Shown: positions 1 to 10,849 of the stretch, one piece after another
How the letters are laid out: every line of letters begins with the position of its first letter
How positions within the stretch are numbered: position 1 is the first letter of the stretch
From: Methyloversatilis universalis
GTDB lineage: Bacteria; Pseudomonadota; Gammaproteobacteria; Methylococcales; Methylococcaceae
Length of the DNA stretch: 64,000 bases
NCBI GenBank assembly: GCA_020723665.1
Contig: DYIL01000001.1
Coordinates: 248,001 to 312,000 of the forward strand
Direction: 5' to 3'
Translations under genes and position numbers: made by a program
Notes under the pieces: model-generated
The model's input: only the letters and a program-made list of their open reading frames with translations
Told to the model about the DNA's origin: nothing
Databases searched by the model: none

Positions 1-3000
1 CTCGGCTCGCGCAGCTACGCCATCATCGAGCAAGGCACCATCTCCCGGCTGATCGAAGCCAAGCCTGACGAACTGCGCGAGATCATCGAAGAAGCCGCGG
101 GCATCTCGAAGTACAAGGAAAGACGCCACGAAACCGAACTCCGCATGGGCCACACCCAAGAAAACCTCGACCGGCTGCAGGATTTGCGCGACGAGGTGGC
201 GAAGCAATTGGAAAATCTCCGGCGTCAGGCGAAAAAAGCTGAAAAATATTCGGCCCTCAAGCAGGAGGAGCGGCGCTACAAGGAGCAACTGCTCGCGATC
301 CGCTGGCGCATTTACGACGAGCGCCTGAACGATCATCGTAAGTCCCTGGCCGCAGCCGAACAATTGTTCAAGCAGTTGGTCAGCGAAGGCAACAGCCTGA
401 ACGAGACCCTGGACCAGCACCGGGAGCGGCACGAAGCGCTGCACCATCAGCTTGCCGAATGCCAAGGCCGCTATTACGAACTCGGCGCTGAAATCAGCCG
501 GCTCGACCAGACGATCAAACACGCCGAAAAGACGCGCGAAACCCTGCGTCTGGAACAAACGCGGCTCCACGACGAGAAAGAACAGGCCCTGCACGACCTG
601 GAAAACGATAGACATCAGCTCGATACCATACGGGAAGAGCTCGCGGCGGTCGAGATCGAGCTCCGACAGGCCTTGTCTGCCGAAAACGAAGCGATCCAAT
701 ACCGGGACGAAGCGGATAGAGCGCTCAAAAACCTGCGCCAGGCCTTCGAATCGCTGAGCGGCGAGATCAACCGCTGCAAAGGTCAAGCCGAGATCCAGAA
801 ATCGCGGCTCAAACAGTTGGAACAGCAGGCGCGCCAGTTCCAGTCCCGGCGGGAGCGGCTGGAAAGCGAGCGCAATGAACTCGAAGACACGCAGCAAGCC
901 GAGGGACTCGAAGCGCTGCAACAGGAGCTTGCGGAACTCGAAGCGGAACGTGTGGCGCTGCACGAGCAGTTCCAAAACCTCTCCGATCGAATCCGTCACG
1001 AACGCCAGCGGGCCAAGGCCTGCCACGACGAACTGAACGCCAACCGTGCGCAAGTGCACGCCATACAGGGCAAGATCAGCTCGCTCGAAACGCTGCAGCA
1101 GCACGCGATGGGCAAGGACCGCGCCGCGCTGAAAGCATGGCTGGCCGAGCGCGGCCTGGACCGAGCCGGGCGCCTGGCCGAATACCTGGACGTTCGCCCC
1201 GGCTGGGAAACGGCGGTGGAAAGCGTCCTCGGCAGCTATCTCGAAGCCCTCTGTGTCGAGAGTTCGGCGGTTTATTGGCCGCACTTGAACGAGTTGCCCG
1301 GCGAATCACTGAGTTTTTTCGAAACCCGATCCCCGCATGCGAGCGGCACGCCGCCCGCGGAAAAACTCATCGGCCGGGTGCAATCGCCGTGGGACCTCGC
1401 TCCGCTGCTCGGTACCGTGTACTGCGCCGAAGATCCGGCGGCCGCCAAAACGCTGAGCGAGCGGCTGGCGGACCACGAATCGGTAGTGACGCCGGACGGA
1501 GTCCGCCTGGGCCGGGGCTGGCTGGCGGTGCAAAACCCCGAGGACGGCAAGGCCGGCATGATCAAGCGGGAGCGCGATTTGCGCGAACTCAAGGCGCAGC
1601 GCGATAGCCTGCTGGAAAGAAGCCGGGTGCTGGAACAAGAGCTGGCACAGGCCGACCAGGCGGTAAAGGACGCGGAATACGAGCGCGAGCGACTGCAAAC
1701 CGAGGAGCGTTCCTTGGGCGCCGAACAGACTCGTCTCAAGGCTGAATTGAGCGCCGCCACGGCGCGCTGCGAGCAGGCCGCGAAGCGTCTCCGACAGCTC
1801 GAATACGAGTTGGACGATCTGGAAGAGCATCAGTCCCAAACCGTCGAAGAAACCGCCGAAGCCAAGACCGCATTGATCGAGGCTGAAGAGCGGCTTGCCG
1901 AGTTGGAGCCGAAAGTGGCCGACTATGCCGCACGAAGGGACGAGTTGGAAGCCATTCTCGGCCATGCCGATGCCTCCCTGAGATCGGCGCGCGACCGGGG
2001 CCACCGACTCAAGACCCGGCTCGAAACCCTGAAGTCCGCCGAAAGCTTGACCCAAAAACATCTGGAGCGGGCGCAACAGCAGTACGATCAATCCCTGGGA
2101 AGACTGGAAACCGTCAGCGTGCAAATGAGCGAAGCCGAGATGCCGGTCGAGGACGAACGAGCCCGATTGGAAGAACTAAAGGAACAGCGCGTCGAGGCGG
2201 AGCGGGCGCTGTCGGATTTGCGCAAGCGCGCCGGCGAACTGGAAGCCGAGATGCGCCGCATCGACGAATCCCGCGTCCGCAATCAAAGGGCATTGGACGA
2301 CCTCAAACAGCGCCTCGATCAGACCAAGCTCGAACTTCAGGCCAACGAGGTGCGCCGGCTGACGGTGCAGGAACAATTCGAAGAACTGGGCGTGGAACCG
2401 GAGGCGGTTTTGGCCGAATTGCCCGAGGACGCAGACGAAAAGATCTGGCAGAAGCGTGTCGCCGAACTGGGGGAGGAAATCGTTAGGCTGGGCGCGGTCA
2501 ATCTGACGGCGATGGAAGAATACCGGGCCCAAGCGGAACGCATGAAGTTTCTCGATCAGCAGCACCAAGACCTGACCGAGTCGCTGACCACCTTGAGAGA
2601 AGCCATCGAAAAAATCGACCGGGAGTGCCGGGCCCGTTTCAAGGAAACCTTCGACCGGATAAACGCGGGCCTGCAACGAATGTTTCCCAAACTGTTCGGC
2701 GGAGGCCAGGCGTCCCTGGACCTCACCGAGCGCGATCTGCTGGAAAGCGGCGTCAGCATCATGGCGCGGCCTCCCGGCAAGCGCAACAGTTCGATCCATC
2801 TCCTGTCGGGCGGCGAGAAGGCGCTCACGGCGGTCGCGCTGGTGTTCGCCATCTTCGAACTCAACCCGGCGCCGTTCTGCCTGCTCGATGAAGTGGACGC
2901 CCCGCTGGACGACGCCAATGTCGGCCGGTTCTGCCAATTGGTCAAAGAAATGTCCGAAAAGGTACAATTCCTCTTTATTTCACATAACAAAGCGACGATG

Positions 3001-3102
3001 GAAATCGCCCAGCATTTGGCCGGCGTCACCATGAAAGAACCGGGCGTATCCCGTATCGTCGCGGTGGACATCGATGCGGCGGTTGAAATGTCGGCGGTTT
3101 GA
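1..3102 (+). CDS. smc: Chromosome partition protein SMC (5' end missing)
   Basis: SMC is the ATPase that organises and segregates the chromosome; two long coiled-coil arms join at a hinge and the N- and C-terminal halves form one ABC head. The reading frame is open from the first base, so the Walker A part lies upstream of the window. The first visible residues (YAIIEQGTISRLIEAKPDEL, then EEAAGISKYKERR) are the conserved Q-loop region of the SMC N-terminal head. A long coiled coil follows, then a hinge with the low-charge region at about nt 1130-1540, then a second coiled coil. The C-terminal head carries the ABC signature LLSGGEKALTA and the Walker B segment FCLLDEVDAPLDDANV. The frame ends at TGA 3100. 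zipA follows about 100 bases later, the common gammaproteobacterial order smc-zipA-ligA. Confidence 0.97.
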   Translation, partial: LGSRSYAIIEQGTISRLIEAKPDELREIIEEAAGISKYKERRHETELRMGHTQENLDRLQDLRDEVAKQLENLRRQAKKAEKYSALKQEERRYKEQLLAIRWRIYDERLNDHRKSLAAAEQLFKQLVSEGNSLNETLDQHRERHEALHHQLAECQGRYYELGAEISRLDQTIKHAEKTRETLRLEQTRLHDEKEQALHDLENDRHQLDTIREELAAVEIELRQALSAENEAIQYRDEADRALKNLRQAFESLSGEINRCKGQAEIQKSRLKQLEQQARQFQSRRERLESERNELEDTQQAEGLEALQQELAELEAERVALHEQFQNLSDRIRHERQRAKACHDELNANRAQVHAIQGKISSLETLQQHAMGKDRAALKAWLAERGLDRAGRLAEYLDVRPGWETAVESVLGSYLEALCVESSAVYWPHLNELPGESLSFFETRSPHASGTPPAEKLIGRVQSPWDLAPLLGTVYCAEDPAAAKTLSERLADHESVVTPDGVRLGRGWLAVQNPEDGKAGMIKRERDLRELKAQRDSLLERSRVLEQELAQADQAVKDAEYERERLQTEERSLGAEQTRLKAELSAATARCEQAAKRLRQLEYELDDLEEHQSQTVEETAEAKTALIEAEERLAELEPKVADYAARRDELEAILGHADASLRSARDRGHRLKTRLETLKSAESLTQKHLERAQQQYDQSLGRLETVSVQMSEAEMPVEDERARLEELKEQRVEAERALSDLRKRAGELEAEMRRIDESRVRNQRALDDLKQRLDQTKLELQANEVRRLTVQEQFEELGVEPEAVLAELPEDADEKIWQKRVAELGEEIVRLGAVNLTAMEEYRAQAERMKFLDQQHQDLTESLTTLREAIEKIDRECRARFKETFDRINAGLQRMFPKLFGGGQASLDLTERDLLESGVSIMARPPGKRNSSIHLLSGGEKALTAVALVFAIFELNPAPFCLLDEVDAPLDDANVGRFCQLVKEMSEKVQFLFISHNKATMEIAQHLAGVTMKEPGVSRIVAVDIDAAVEMSAV

Positions 3103-3202
3103 AAGAGCCTGATTGTTCCTGCGCCGCGTGCGGGCCGGTTTCCCGCATGAGATAACGCTGCTTTCTAAAGCCCCCTTGTTTGCGGGCATTCGAGGAAAGG
3201 GG

Positions 3203-5943
<2,741 letters not shown>

Positions 5944-5966
5944 AAGTAGATCACGAGAAGTACGGC

Positions 5967-6013
5967 GAGCACCATGCCGGCATAGATAGCCAGTTCATGC
6001 CGGCATGGTGCTC
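5967..6013. terminator. Perfect 17-bp inverted repeat after ligA
   Basis: The arms 5967-5983 (GAGCACCATGCCGGCAT) and 5997-6013 are exact reverse complements around a 13-base loop, 24 bases after the ligA stop. It would form a very stable hairpin and could end ligA transcription, but no T tract follows on the plus strand. It could equally be a remnant of a palindromic repeat. Confidence 0.5.
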
Positions 6014-6049
6014 GGATTTGATAAAGATTCAGACCGTCCAGCTTTAAGA

Positions 6050-6276
6050 GCCTATCCCAATAGGCTTAAGAAACCCTTCGACAAGCTCAGGACAGGCTCT
6101 TCGGGCCGTGCTTCGCTCGTTAGCATTCGCTCCCGGCGAACGGGTGCACGGGTAAGCGCCGCTTGCGGCTCCCAACAGGGACAGTGCGGCGTGATTGGGT
6201 TGGGTGAGGGCCTTTTGGATCCAACAGTTGCACTGTTCGCTTTTCCCACTGGAAACTCAATCAGAGCGTCCTTAAT
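6050..6276. repeat. Inverted-repeat element family 1, copy A
   Basis: This is the first of three related copies (others at 8923-9178 and 10586-10814). The core from about 6105 to 6275 is nearly identical to the other copies, including GTGCACGGGTAAGCGCCGC and the right end GGAAACTCAATCAGAGCGTC. The left terminal repeat seen in the other copies is missing or replaced, and a module reading CCTTCGACAAGCTCAGGACA is inverted relative to the other copies. No transposase is encoded, so it looks like a non-autonomous, MITE-like element. Its right end supplies the stop codon of the minus-strand pseudogene next to it. Confidence 0.8.
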
Positions 6277-6598
6277 ACAATCCAGTCACGAAGGAATTGT
6301 TGCATCCTGCGGAAAACGAACCAGCCGAGCGCCAGAAAGATGAACAATCCGGTCCAGGCGGTCACAATCTGCGCCGCATGTCGAGAGGCGTGAAAGATCG
6401 CTTCAATCAGGTGCTCGAGGGCCAGTTCCAACACCTCGACGGCATAGGGCAGTAACGATCCGATCCAACCCAGCTCAAAACAATATCGCCGAGAAACACC
6501 ACGACGACGTCACCGGCGATCATCGCGACCATCCGTTCGTCGAATTTGGCCTTTATCCAGAAAAGCCAATTGCTGAGCTTTACTGAGACGCGACGCAT
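6261..6598 (-). pseudogene. Frameshifted small membrane protein
   Basis: From ATG 6598 the minus strand reads MRRVSVKLSNWLFWIKAKFD and continues with a hydrophobic stretch (MVAMIAGDVVVVFLGDIV), then goes out of frame near 6461. The next frame continues sensibly as LLPYAVEVLELALEHLIEAI, then a second hydrophobic segment (TAWTGLFIFLALGWFVF) and FRRMQQFLRDWIVLRTL. The break lies on a tandem duplication of CGATC (6456-6465); removing one copy restores an uninterrupted frame of 110 residues. The TGA at 6263-6261 lies inside the terminal repeat of element copy A. The product would be a small protein with two or three membrane segments and no recognised family. A sequencing error is an alternative to a true frameshift. 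Confidence 0.65.
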
Positions 6599-6660
6599 TT
6601 TTCCTGAACAGAGCGGCACTTTCGAGCAAGACGGTTCGCGAAGCGATCTGCGGCAAAAAG

Positions 6661-6691
6661 AAGGTCGGCTGAGGAGGTACCGGCCGACCTT
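6661..6691 (-). terminator. Hairpin with T tract on the minus strand
   Basis: AAGGTCGGC (6661-6669) pairs exactly with GCCGACCTT (6683-6691); on the minus strand the stem is followed by CTTTTTG. It could stop minus-strand transcription arriving from the RatA-like gene region. Between it and 6833 I see no gene. Confidence 0.5.
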
Positions 6692-6832
6692 ATAAGTCTT
6701 CCTTCGCTAGTTCGTTGAGGTAATGAATCTAGCGACTGCCTTGAGGGGGACTCTGCGGCAGTGGCTGCATGGTATCGTATCGACTCGATATGTTCAAGCC
6801 ATTTTTAAAATTCAATCCTCCGACTCCAATCA

Positions 6833-6888
6833 TCCTAGAAACGGCCGTTGGACGTGCCCGAGCGTGCGGCGGGCGGTTCGGCTGGCCT
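6833..6888. repeat. Partial copy of inverted-repeat element family 2
   Basis: The sequence from CCTAGAAACGGCCGTTGGAC through GGCGGGCGGTTCGGCTGGC matches the left ~56 bases of the complete element at 22082-22259 with few differences. No right arm is found nearby, so it is one end only. The copy stops exactly where the metallo-beta-lactamase-fold remnant starts, suggesting insertion or recombination there. Confidence 0.7.
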
Positions 6889-7171
6889 GATCTGGGTCGA
6901 AGGCGCGATCAGGCCGCTTGATTTGACGGGCAAAACCAGAAAGCTTATAACGCGCTCCAAGGAAGGCGTCGAGACAATAAGAATCGTAAATCCCGGCAAA
7001 GCGATTCCGCTCCGCCACGACGATTACCGGATTTTCAAATCACCGCTCGAAGACTTCAGGAAGGCCGTCACCCCTGCGGGTCGTGGCGACCGAGTGAGAT
7101 GTCTGAGTCACGGCGAGACGTACCGCTTCGAGGTTCCGGAAAGCCGGCTCTCGCCCGGATCGCACCGATAA
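6887..7171 (+). pseudogene. 3' remnant of an MBL-fold metallohydrolase gene
   Basis: The open frame ends at 7171 and its last ~85 residues (GVETIRIVNPGKAIPLRHDD, then YRIFKSPLEDFRKAV and VRCLSHGETYRFEVP) resemble the C-terminal end of UlaG/Zn-dependent MBL-fold hydrolases, where the usual pattern is IPxHYxDYxVFKSPLxDF followed by HGETY. The whole N-terminal metal-binding part (HxHxDH) is absent; the frame instead begins inside repeat family 2. The expected histidine-tyrosine of the IPxHY motif is altered to RH, a further sign of decay. I infer a dead gene fragment. The family assignment is from memory of the motif. Confidence 0.5.
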
Positions 7172-7219
7172 AGTTCGAAAACGGGCTAGCGCCCCTTCGG
7201 CGCGAGGGCGTCGCCCGAC

Positions 7220-7702
7220 TTATGTAAGCGTTCGCTGGCCTAGAATGGGTTCGGGCGGGTGAGACGGCCTCTCGCCGTATTTCTTGGCTGCCTGCTTGCA
7301 AAAAGCATCGACGAAAGACTCGGTGACTTCCTTAAAAAAGCCGCCGAAAGCCATGCCCAATAGAGCATTGGCGAATTCGAAATCGATCCGGAAGGTAGCT
7401 TCGCAGCCGCCCGTCGCGCTCGGTTCAAAACGCCAGTGTCCGCGCAAATACTTGAACGGGCCTTCAACCAGATTCATGCGAATCTGTTTGCTCTCTTCCA
7501 TCGAGTTTTCCGTGGTGAAGGAAAATTTGATCTTGCCTTTGGACAGCGTGATGGTGGCCTTAAGGGCATCAGGCGTTTTGGAATGCAGCTTTACATTGCT
7601 GCATAGAGGAAGATAGCTGGGGTAGGACTGAACATCGTTCACCAAATCATACATTTCTTTGGGCGTATAGTTGACGCAAACACTCGTGCAAATGACCGCC
7701 AT
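7220..7702 (-). CDS. RatA/COQ10-family START-domain protein
   Basis: The 160-residue protein is a single START/SRPBCC fold domain of the RatA (YfjG) / COQ10 group: MAVICTSVCVNYTPKEMYDL, DVQSYPSYLPLCSNVKL, GPFKYLRGHWRFEP and a C-terminal amphipathic helix (ESFVDAFCKQAAKKYGER). In E. coli RatA was described as inhibiting 70S ribosome assembly; homologues in mitochondria bind ubiquinone. Here the usual RatA partner gene (ratB-like, ubiquitin fold) and smpB are not adjacent, so this may be a paralogue rather than the housekeeping copy. It is the third member of a minus-strand set with a LOV protein and another SRPBCC protein, with 145 bases separating it from the LOV gene. A weak AAGG precedes ATG 7702. 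The C-terminal 15 residues are proline-rich and unlike the family. Confidence 0.75.
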   Translation of the reverse strand: MAVICTSVCVNYTPKEMYDLVNDVQSYPSYLPLCSNVKLHSKTPDALKATITLSKGKIKFSFTTENSMEESKQIRMNLVEGPFKYLRGHWRFEPSATGGCEATFRIDFEFANALLGMAFGGFFKEVTESFVDAFCKQAAKKYGERPSHPPEPILGQRTLT

Positions 7703-7847
7703 ATCTAAACCTTAAATAAATCGTAATCTGCCCTGGCTGCGCCGGCTCGGGCTGTGATACCCACGTTCGGCCGAATGCGAACACTTCGGAAGTTCTTTCG
7801 AAAACAACCATCTTTTTCTCGCGCATCTGCGCGGAAGTGCACCCCGA

Positions 7848-8309
7848 TCATTTCGTCAGTTTCGAGACGTTCTCCAAATTTTCGCTCAGGCGTCTTATCT
7901 CTTCCTCGGCGCGTACCTGGTTGGTAACGTCGTACTGAATGCCGAGGTAATAAATCACCTTCCCGTCCCGATCGAAAAGCGGCGTAAGCGCCAGGTGATT
8001 ATAAAAGAGCTCGCCGTTCTTCCGATAATTGCGAAGAGTCACTTCGACCGGCTGAAAATTCGCCAGCGCTTCGCGGATCTGGCTACGAGCCTCCTGATCT
8101 CTGTCGTTCCCCTGCAAAAACCGGCAGTTTCGCCCCAGCACCTCCCCCAAGCTATATCCCGTAATCTCCTCGAACGCCTTGTTGGCATAAACGATGGGCA
8201 TATCGTCCATATCCGGGTCGGCCAGCGTTACGCCGTTGACGCACGAATCGAGGATTTTGGCCAGCACCTGCGGAATGAGTCCCGGATCTTTTTCAACAAT
8301 GAAGGCCAT
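7848..8309 (-). CDS. Short LOV blue-light photoreceptor
   Basis: The 153-residue protein is one PAS domain with the full LOV signature: GRNCRFLQG with the photoactive cysteine at residue 62, the flavin-contacting YRKNGELFYNHLALTP (Asn94, Asn104), and YYLGIQYDVT with the switch glutamine at 125. After the domain there is only a charged C-terminal helix (VRAEEEIRRLSENLENVSKL), no kinase, GGDEF or HTH. It is therefore a short LOV protein like those studied in Pseudomonas putida: light would form a cysteinyl-flavin adduct and the terminal helix would transmit or dimerise. ATG 8309 has GGAGGAA eight bases upstream. It lies 84 bases after the SRPBCC gene on the same strand and may share its transcript, so that protein is a candidate partner; this is inference. 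Confidence 0.88.
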   Translation of the reverse strand: MAFIVEKDPGLIPQVLAKILDSCVNGVTLADPDMDDMPIVYANKAFEEITGYSLGEVLGRNCRFLQGNDRDQEARSQIREALANFQPVEVTLRNYRKNGELFYNHLALTPLFDRDGKVIYYLGIQYDVTNQVRAEEEIRRLSENLENVSKLTK

Positions 8310-8393
8310 AACCGGTTCCTCCTAAATCATCACTTCAATCTTTCGTTTTCGGCTTATCGTTGACCGAAACACTTCGCCAAACTCCTTTCGACA

Positions 8394-8864
8394 TCATGAC
8401 TGGCCCTCGATCAGGCCCTTCAGATTCTTCACCGTCCGCTCCGCACCATCCTGTATCGCAACCCGTATCAATTTCTCGAACGGGCGCATGAACAGTTCGA
8501 GTTCGGACAGCTCGAAAGTGAACGCAAGCTGCGTCACCGGGGACGGCGTGCTCTTTTGCTCGAAGTCGAAAACGCAGCGATAGGGGCTGGACACCCCGCT
8601 GAAGCAAAGCCGCCTGTTCGGCTGATAATCGGTCACTCTGAACGTCGACTCCGTCCGGTGTCCGTGGTCGACCCGAACCTGACGCGCCAGAGTGCCGAGA
8701 CGCAGAGGTCCCTCCGACAAAGGAGTCAATTCGATGACTTCGGGGGACCACTTGGGGTAATTGACGAAAAATTCGTCGCCGACAAAGCGAAAGACTTCAT
8801 TTATGGGTTTGTTGATGACCGTGGTCGCCTTGGCTTTTACGGGCTGACTTGAGCCAAACATCAT
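8394..8864 (-). CDS. SRPBCC-family protein
   Basis: The 156-residue protein has the helix-grip START/polyketide-cyclase pattern: an N-terminal strand (KAKATTVINKPINEVFRFVG), a central beta-rich half (GTLARQVRVDHGHRTESTFR) and a long C-terminal helix (FEKLIRVAIQDGAERTVKNL). Such folds bind hydrophobic ligands; the ligand cannot be told from the sequence. No signal peptide is visible, so it is cytoplasmic. The start ATG 8864 has GGAGG at the right distance (an ATG-ATG pair is present; either is possible). It is probably the first gene of a minus-strand unit with the LOV photoreceptor. It is not closely similar to the RatA-like protein downstream except in overall fold. Confidence 0.75.
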   Translation of the reverse strand: MMFGSSQPVKAKATTVINKPINEVFRFVGDEFFVNYPKWSPEVIELTPLSEGPLRLGTLARQVRVDHGHRTESTFRVTDYQPNRRLCFSGVSSPYRCVFDFEQKSTPSPVTQLAFTFELSELELFMRPFEKLIRVAIQDGAERTVKNLKGLIEGQS

Positions 8865-8922
8865 TTACGCCTCCTGATTTCCTGGTGTCGTTAGCGGACG
8901 CACCGATCTCCCATGAATCCAG

Positions 8923-9178
8923 TTAAGGAAGCTCAGAATAAGCCCTCTCCCGCTGGGACAAACCTATCCTGAGCCCGTCGAAGGGCCTGTCCTGAGCTTG
9001 CCGAAGGGCCGTGCTTCGCACGTTAGCGTTCGCTCCCGCCGAACGGGTGCACGGGTAAGCGCCGCTTGCGGCTCCCAACGGGGAAAGTGCGGAGTGATTG
9101 GGTTGGGTGAGGGCCTTTTGGATCAAACAGTTGCACTGTTCGCTTTTCCCACCGGAAACTTAATCAGAGCTTCCTTAA
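8923..9178. repeat. Inverted-repeat element family 1, copy B
   Basis: Complete copy bounded by imperfect terminal inverted repeats: left TTAAGGAAGCTCAGAATAAG, right CTTAATCAGAGCTTCCTTAA. The outer TTAA on both ends may be target duplication. It holds two tandem modules of the type CCTGTCCTGAGCTTGCCGAA before the shared core, one more than copy C. It lies between the SRPBCC gene and the NDH-2-like gene; no protein is encoded. Confidence 0.85.
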
Positions 9179-9221
9179 GCTTCGCCGCGGGCCTAACCCC
9201 GCCTTATCCATCGCCCACCTG

Positions 9222-10376
9222 TCACAATACATAGGTATCGATGCCTGCGAGTAATAGATCGTATTGCGCCTCCACGAGTTCTTTCACGACCGCTGCGGGA
9301 AATCCCGCCACTACGTTGCGCTCCGACACCATCCATCCCACGGAATCTTGCGGCCCCAGGCTGATCAGGTAGCCGAGGTCGCGATGCAGATACGGTTCCA
9401 GCAACTTGACGTGTCCCGAGTGTCTGAGAATGTTCCGAGCCGCCAGCTTGCCTTTGCGCACGGCCGATTGAGCGGTCATGGCATTCGAGCCCAACGAACG
9501 GTAATACGAGCAGTCCCCGGCGGTGAAAACCCGATCCAAAACCTCTCCGTCCGCCACGACCTGACCGAAAAAATTGGCGTGCAGACGAAAGCTTGCGCTC
9601 TTGCCGACGAAAAGTAGCGTGAGATGGGAATCGAGTTCGGACAAATCGCCCGTCTCCACCGTTTCGAGGACCACATGATCGGCCTCTTGCGCCCGAAAAA
9701 AACGACCGGGCAGGTGCTCGATTCCGAGATCCGCCATTCGAGCCTCTGCATACTGCCCCAATTTCGGATCGAACTGCGTCAGCACTCGTTGCTCGGAGCC
9801 AACCAGGCGCAACCGGCAAGGCATGCGGCGCTCCCGCAGGAAATGGGCGATCTCGAACAGATACTGGATTCCGGTCGCACCGCCCCCGACTGCGGTAATC
9901 CACGGCACGGAAGAATTCGCCTCCGCCAAGTTCTCTTCCAGGACTTCGGGCCCCGGTCTTTCGACGAAATCATCGAGATCGATCACCCGACTGGCTTTTT
10001 CGAGCTTTTTGAAGCCGGCACCGGTGGCGACCAGTAGATAATCGAACCCTATCGCCTCCTGCCCCACCGGTATGACCTGGTCGCTTTGCCACTGTTTCAA
10101 GGTCGTGTCGTCGAATGTCAGGTCAGCCATCACATGGCGAAAATTGAAGCGCTTCTCCAGAGCCGAGAACGGCACCTTGAAATCCGTCAAAGGACGACGA
10201 AAACTTTCGTGAAGATGAGTAATCTTAAGGTGATAAGGCCGGCGATCGACCAACACGATCTCGGCATCGGGATGGTATTCGCGGATCGTAACCAGCGCCG
10301 ACAGTCCCGAATAACCGCCGCCGATGATGACAAGCTTGAGTGCTTCCTTGCTGGGAAAATAAAATGGCAAAAACAT
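9222..10376 (-). CDS. NDH-2-like FAD/NAD(P) oxidoreductase
   Basis: The 384-residue protein has two dinucleotide-binding motifs: an N-terminal VIIGGGYSG (FAD) with the strand-end acid in IVLVDRRPYH, and a central AVGGGATGIQ (NADH), plus the FAD-closing VFTAGDCS near residue 285. This is the layout of type II NADH dehydrogenases and related sulfide:quinone reductases; the family members are peripheral membrane enzymes that pass electrons to quinone. I see no redox-active cysteine pair of the SQR type, which favours NDH-2-like. There is a C-terminal segment (VVKELVEAQYDLLLAGIDTY) that could be the membrane-binding helix. Its substrate cannot be fixed from sequence. It is flanked by copies B and C of the family 1 repeat. 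Confidence 0.82.
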   Translation of the reverse strand: MFLPFYFPSKEALKLVIIGGGYSGLSALVTIREYHPDAEIVLVDRRPYHLKITHLHESFRRPLTDFKVPFSALEKRFNFRHVMADLTFDDTTLKQWQSDQVIPVGQEAIGFDYLLVATGAGFKKLEKASRVIDLDDFVERPGPEVLEENLAEANSSVPWITAVGGGATGIQYLFEIAHFLRERRMPCRLRLVGSEQRVLTQFDPKLGQYAEARMADLGIEHLPGRFFRAQEADHVVLETVETGDLSELDSHLTLLFVGKSASFRLHANFFGQVVADGEVLDRVFTAGDCSYYRSLGSNAMTAQSAVRKGKLAARNILRHSGHVKLLEPYLHRDLGYLISLGPQDSVGWMVSERNVVAGFPAAVVKELVEAQYDLLLAGIDTYVL

Positions 10377-10585
10377 ATCCGTTCGGCTTTTGTTGTTTTT
10401 TCTTGTATGAATTCCCCGTAGTCAAGGGTCCGATCTTGGAAAGCGTTAGCCCTCGACCGCCCTGCCGCGGAAGTTCCCGCTTTTTATAAGACTTGCCGGT
10501 CGGACAAAGATTCCCCCTTGCTCAACGGCGCAGCACCCAGGCGGCTCACGCCCCGCCGCTCCAACGATGAAAGGAAAGCGTTCGG

Positions 10586-10814
10586 TTAGGGAAGCTCTGA
10601 ATAAGCCCTCTCCCGCTGGGACAAACCTGTCCTGAGCTTGTCGAAGGGCCGTGCTTCGCACGTTAGCGTTCGCTCCCGGCGAACGGGTGCACGGGTAAGC
10701 GCCGCTTGCGGCTCCCAACGGGGAAAGTGCGGACTGATTGGCTTGGGTGAGGGCCTTTTGGATCCAACAGTTGCACCGTTCGCTTTTCCCACTGGAAACT
10801 TAATCAGAGCTTCT
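10586..10814. repeat. Inverted-repeat element family 1, copy C
   Basis: Bounded by TTAGGGAAGCTCTGAATAAG on the left and CTTAATCAGAGCTTCT on the right, with one module CCTGTCCTGAGCTTGTCGAA and the same core as copies A and B. It ends 35 bases before the receiver-domain gene, so it may contain or have replaced that gene's promoter region. The stretch 10377-10585 before it shows no gene. Confidence 0.85.
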
Positions 10815-10849
10815 CGGTATTTACAAATACCACAACGAGGAACTGATCC

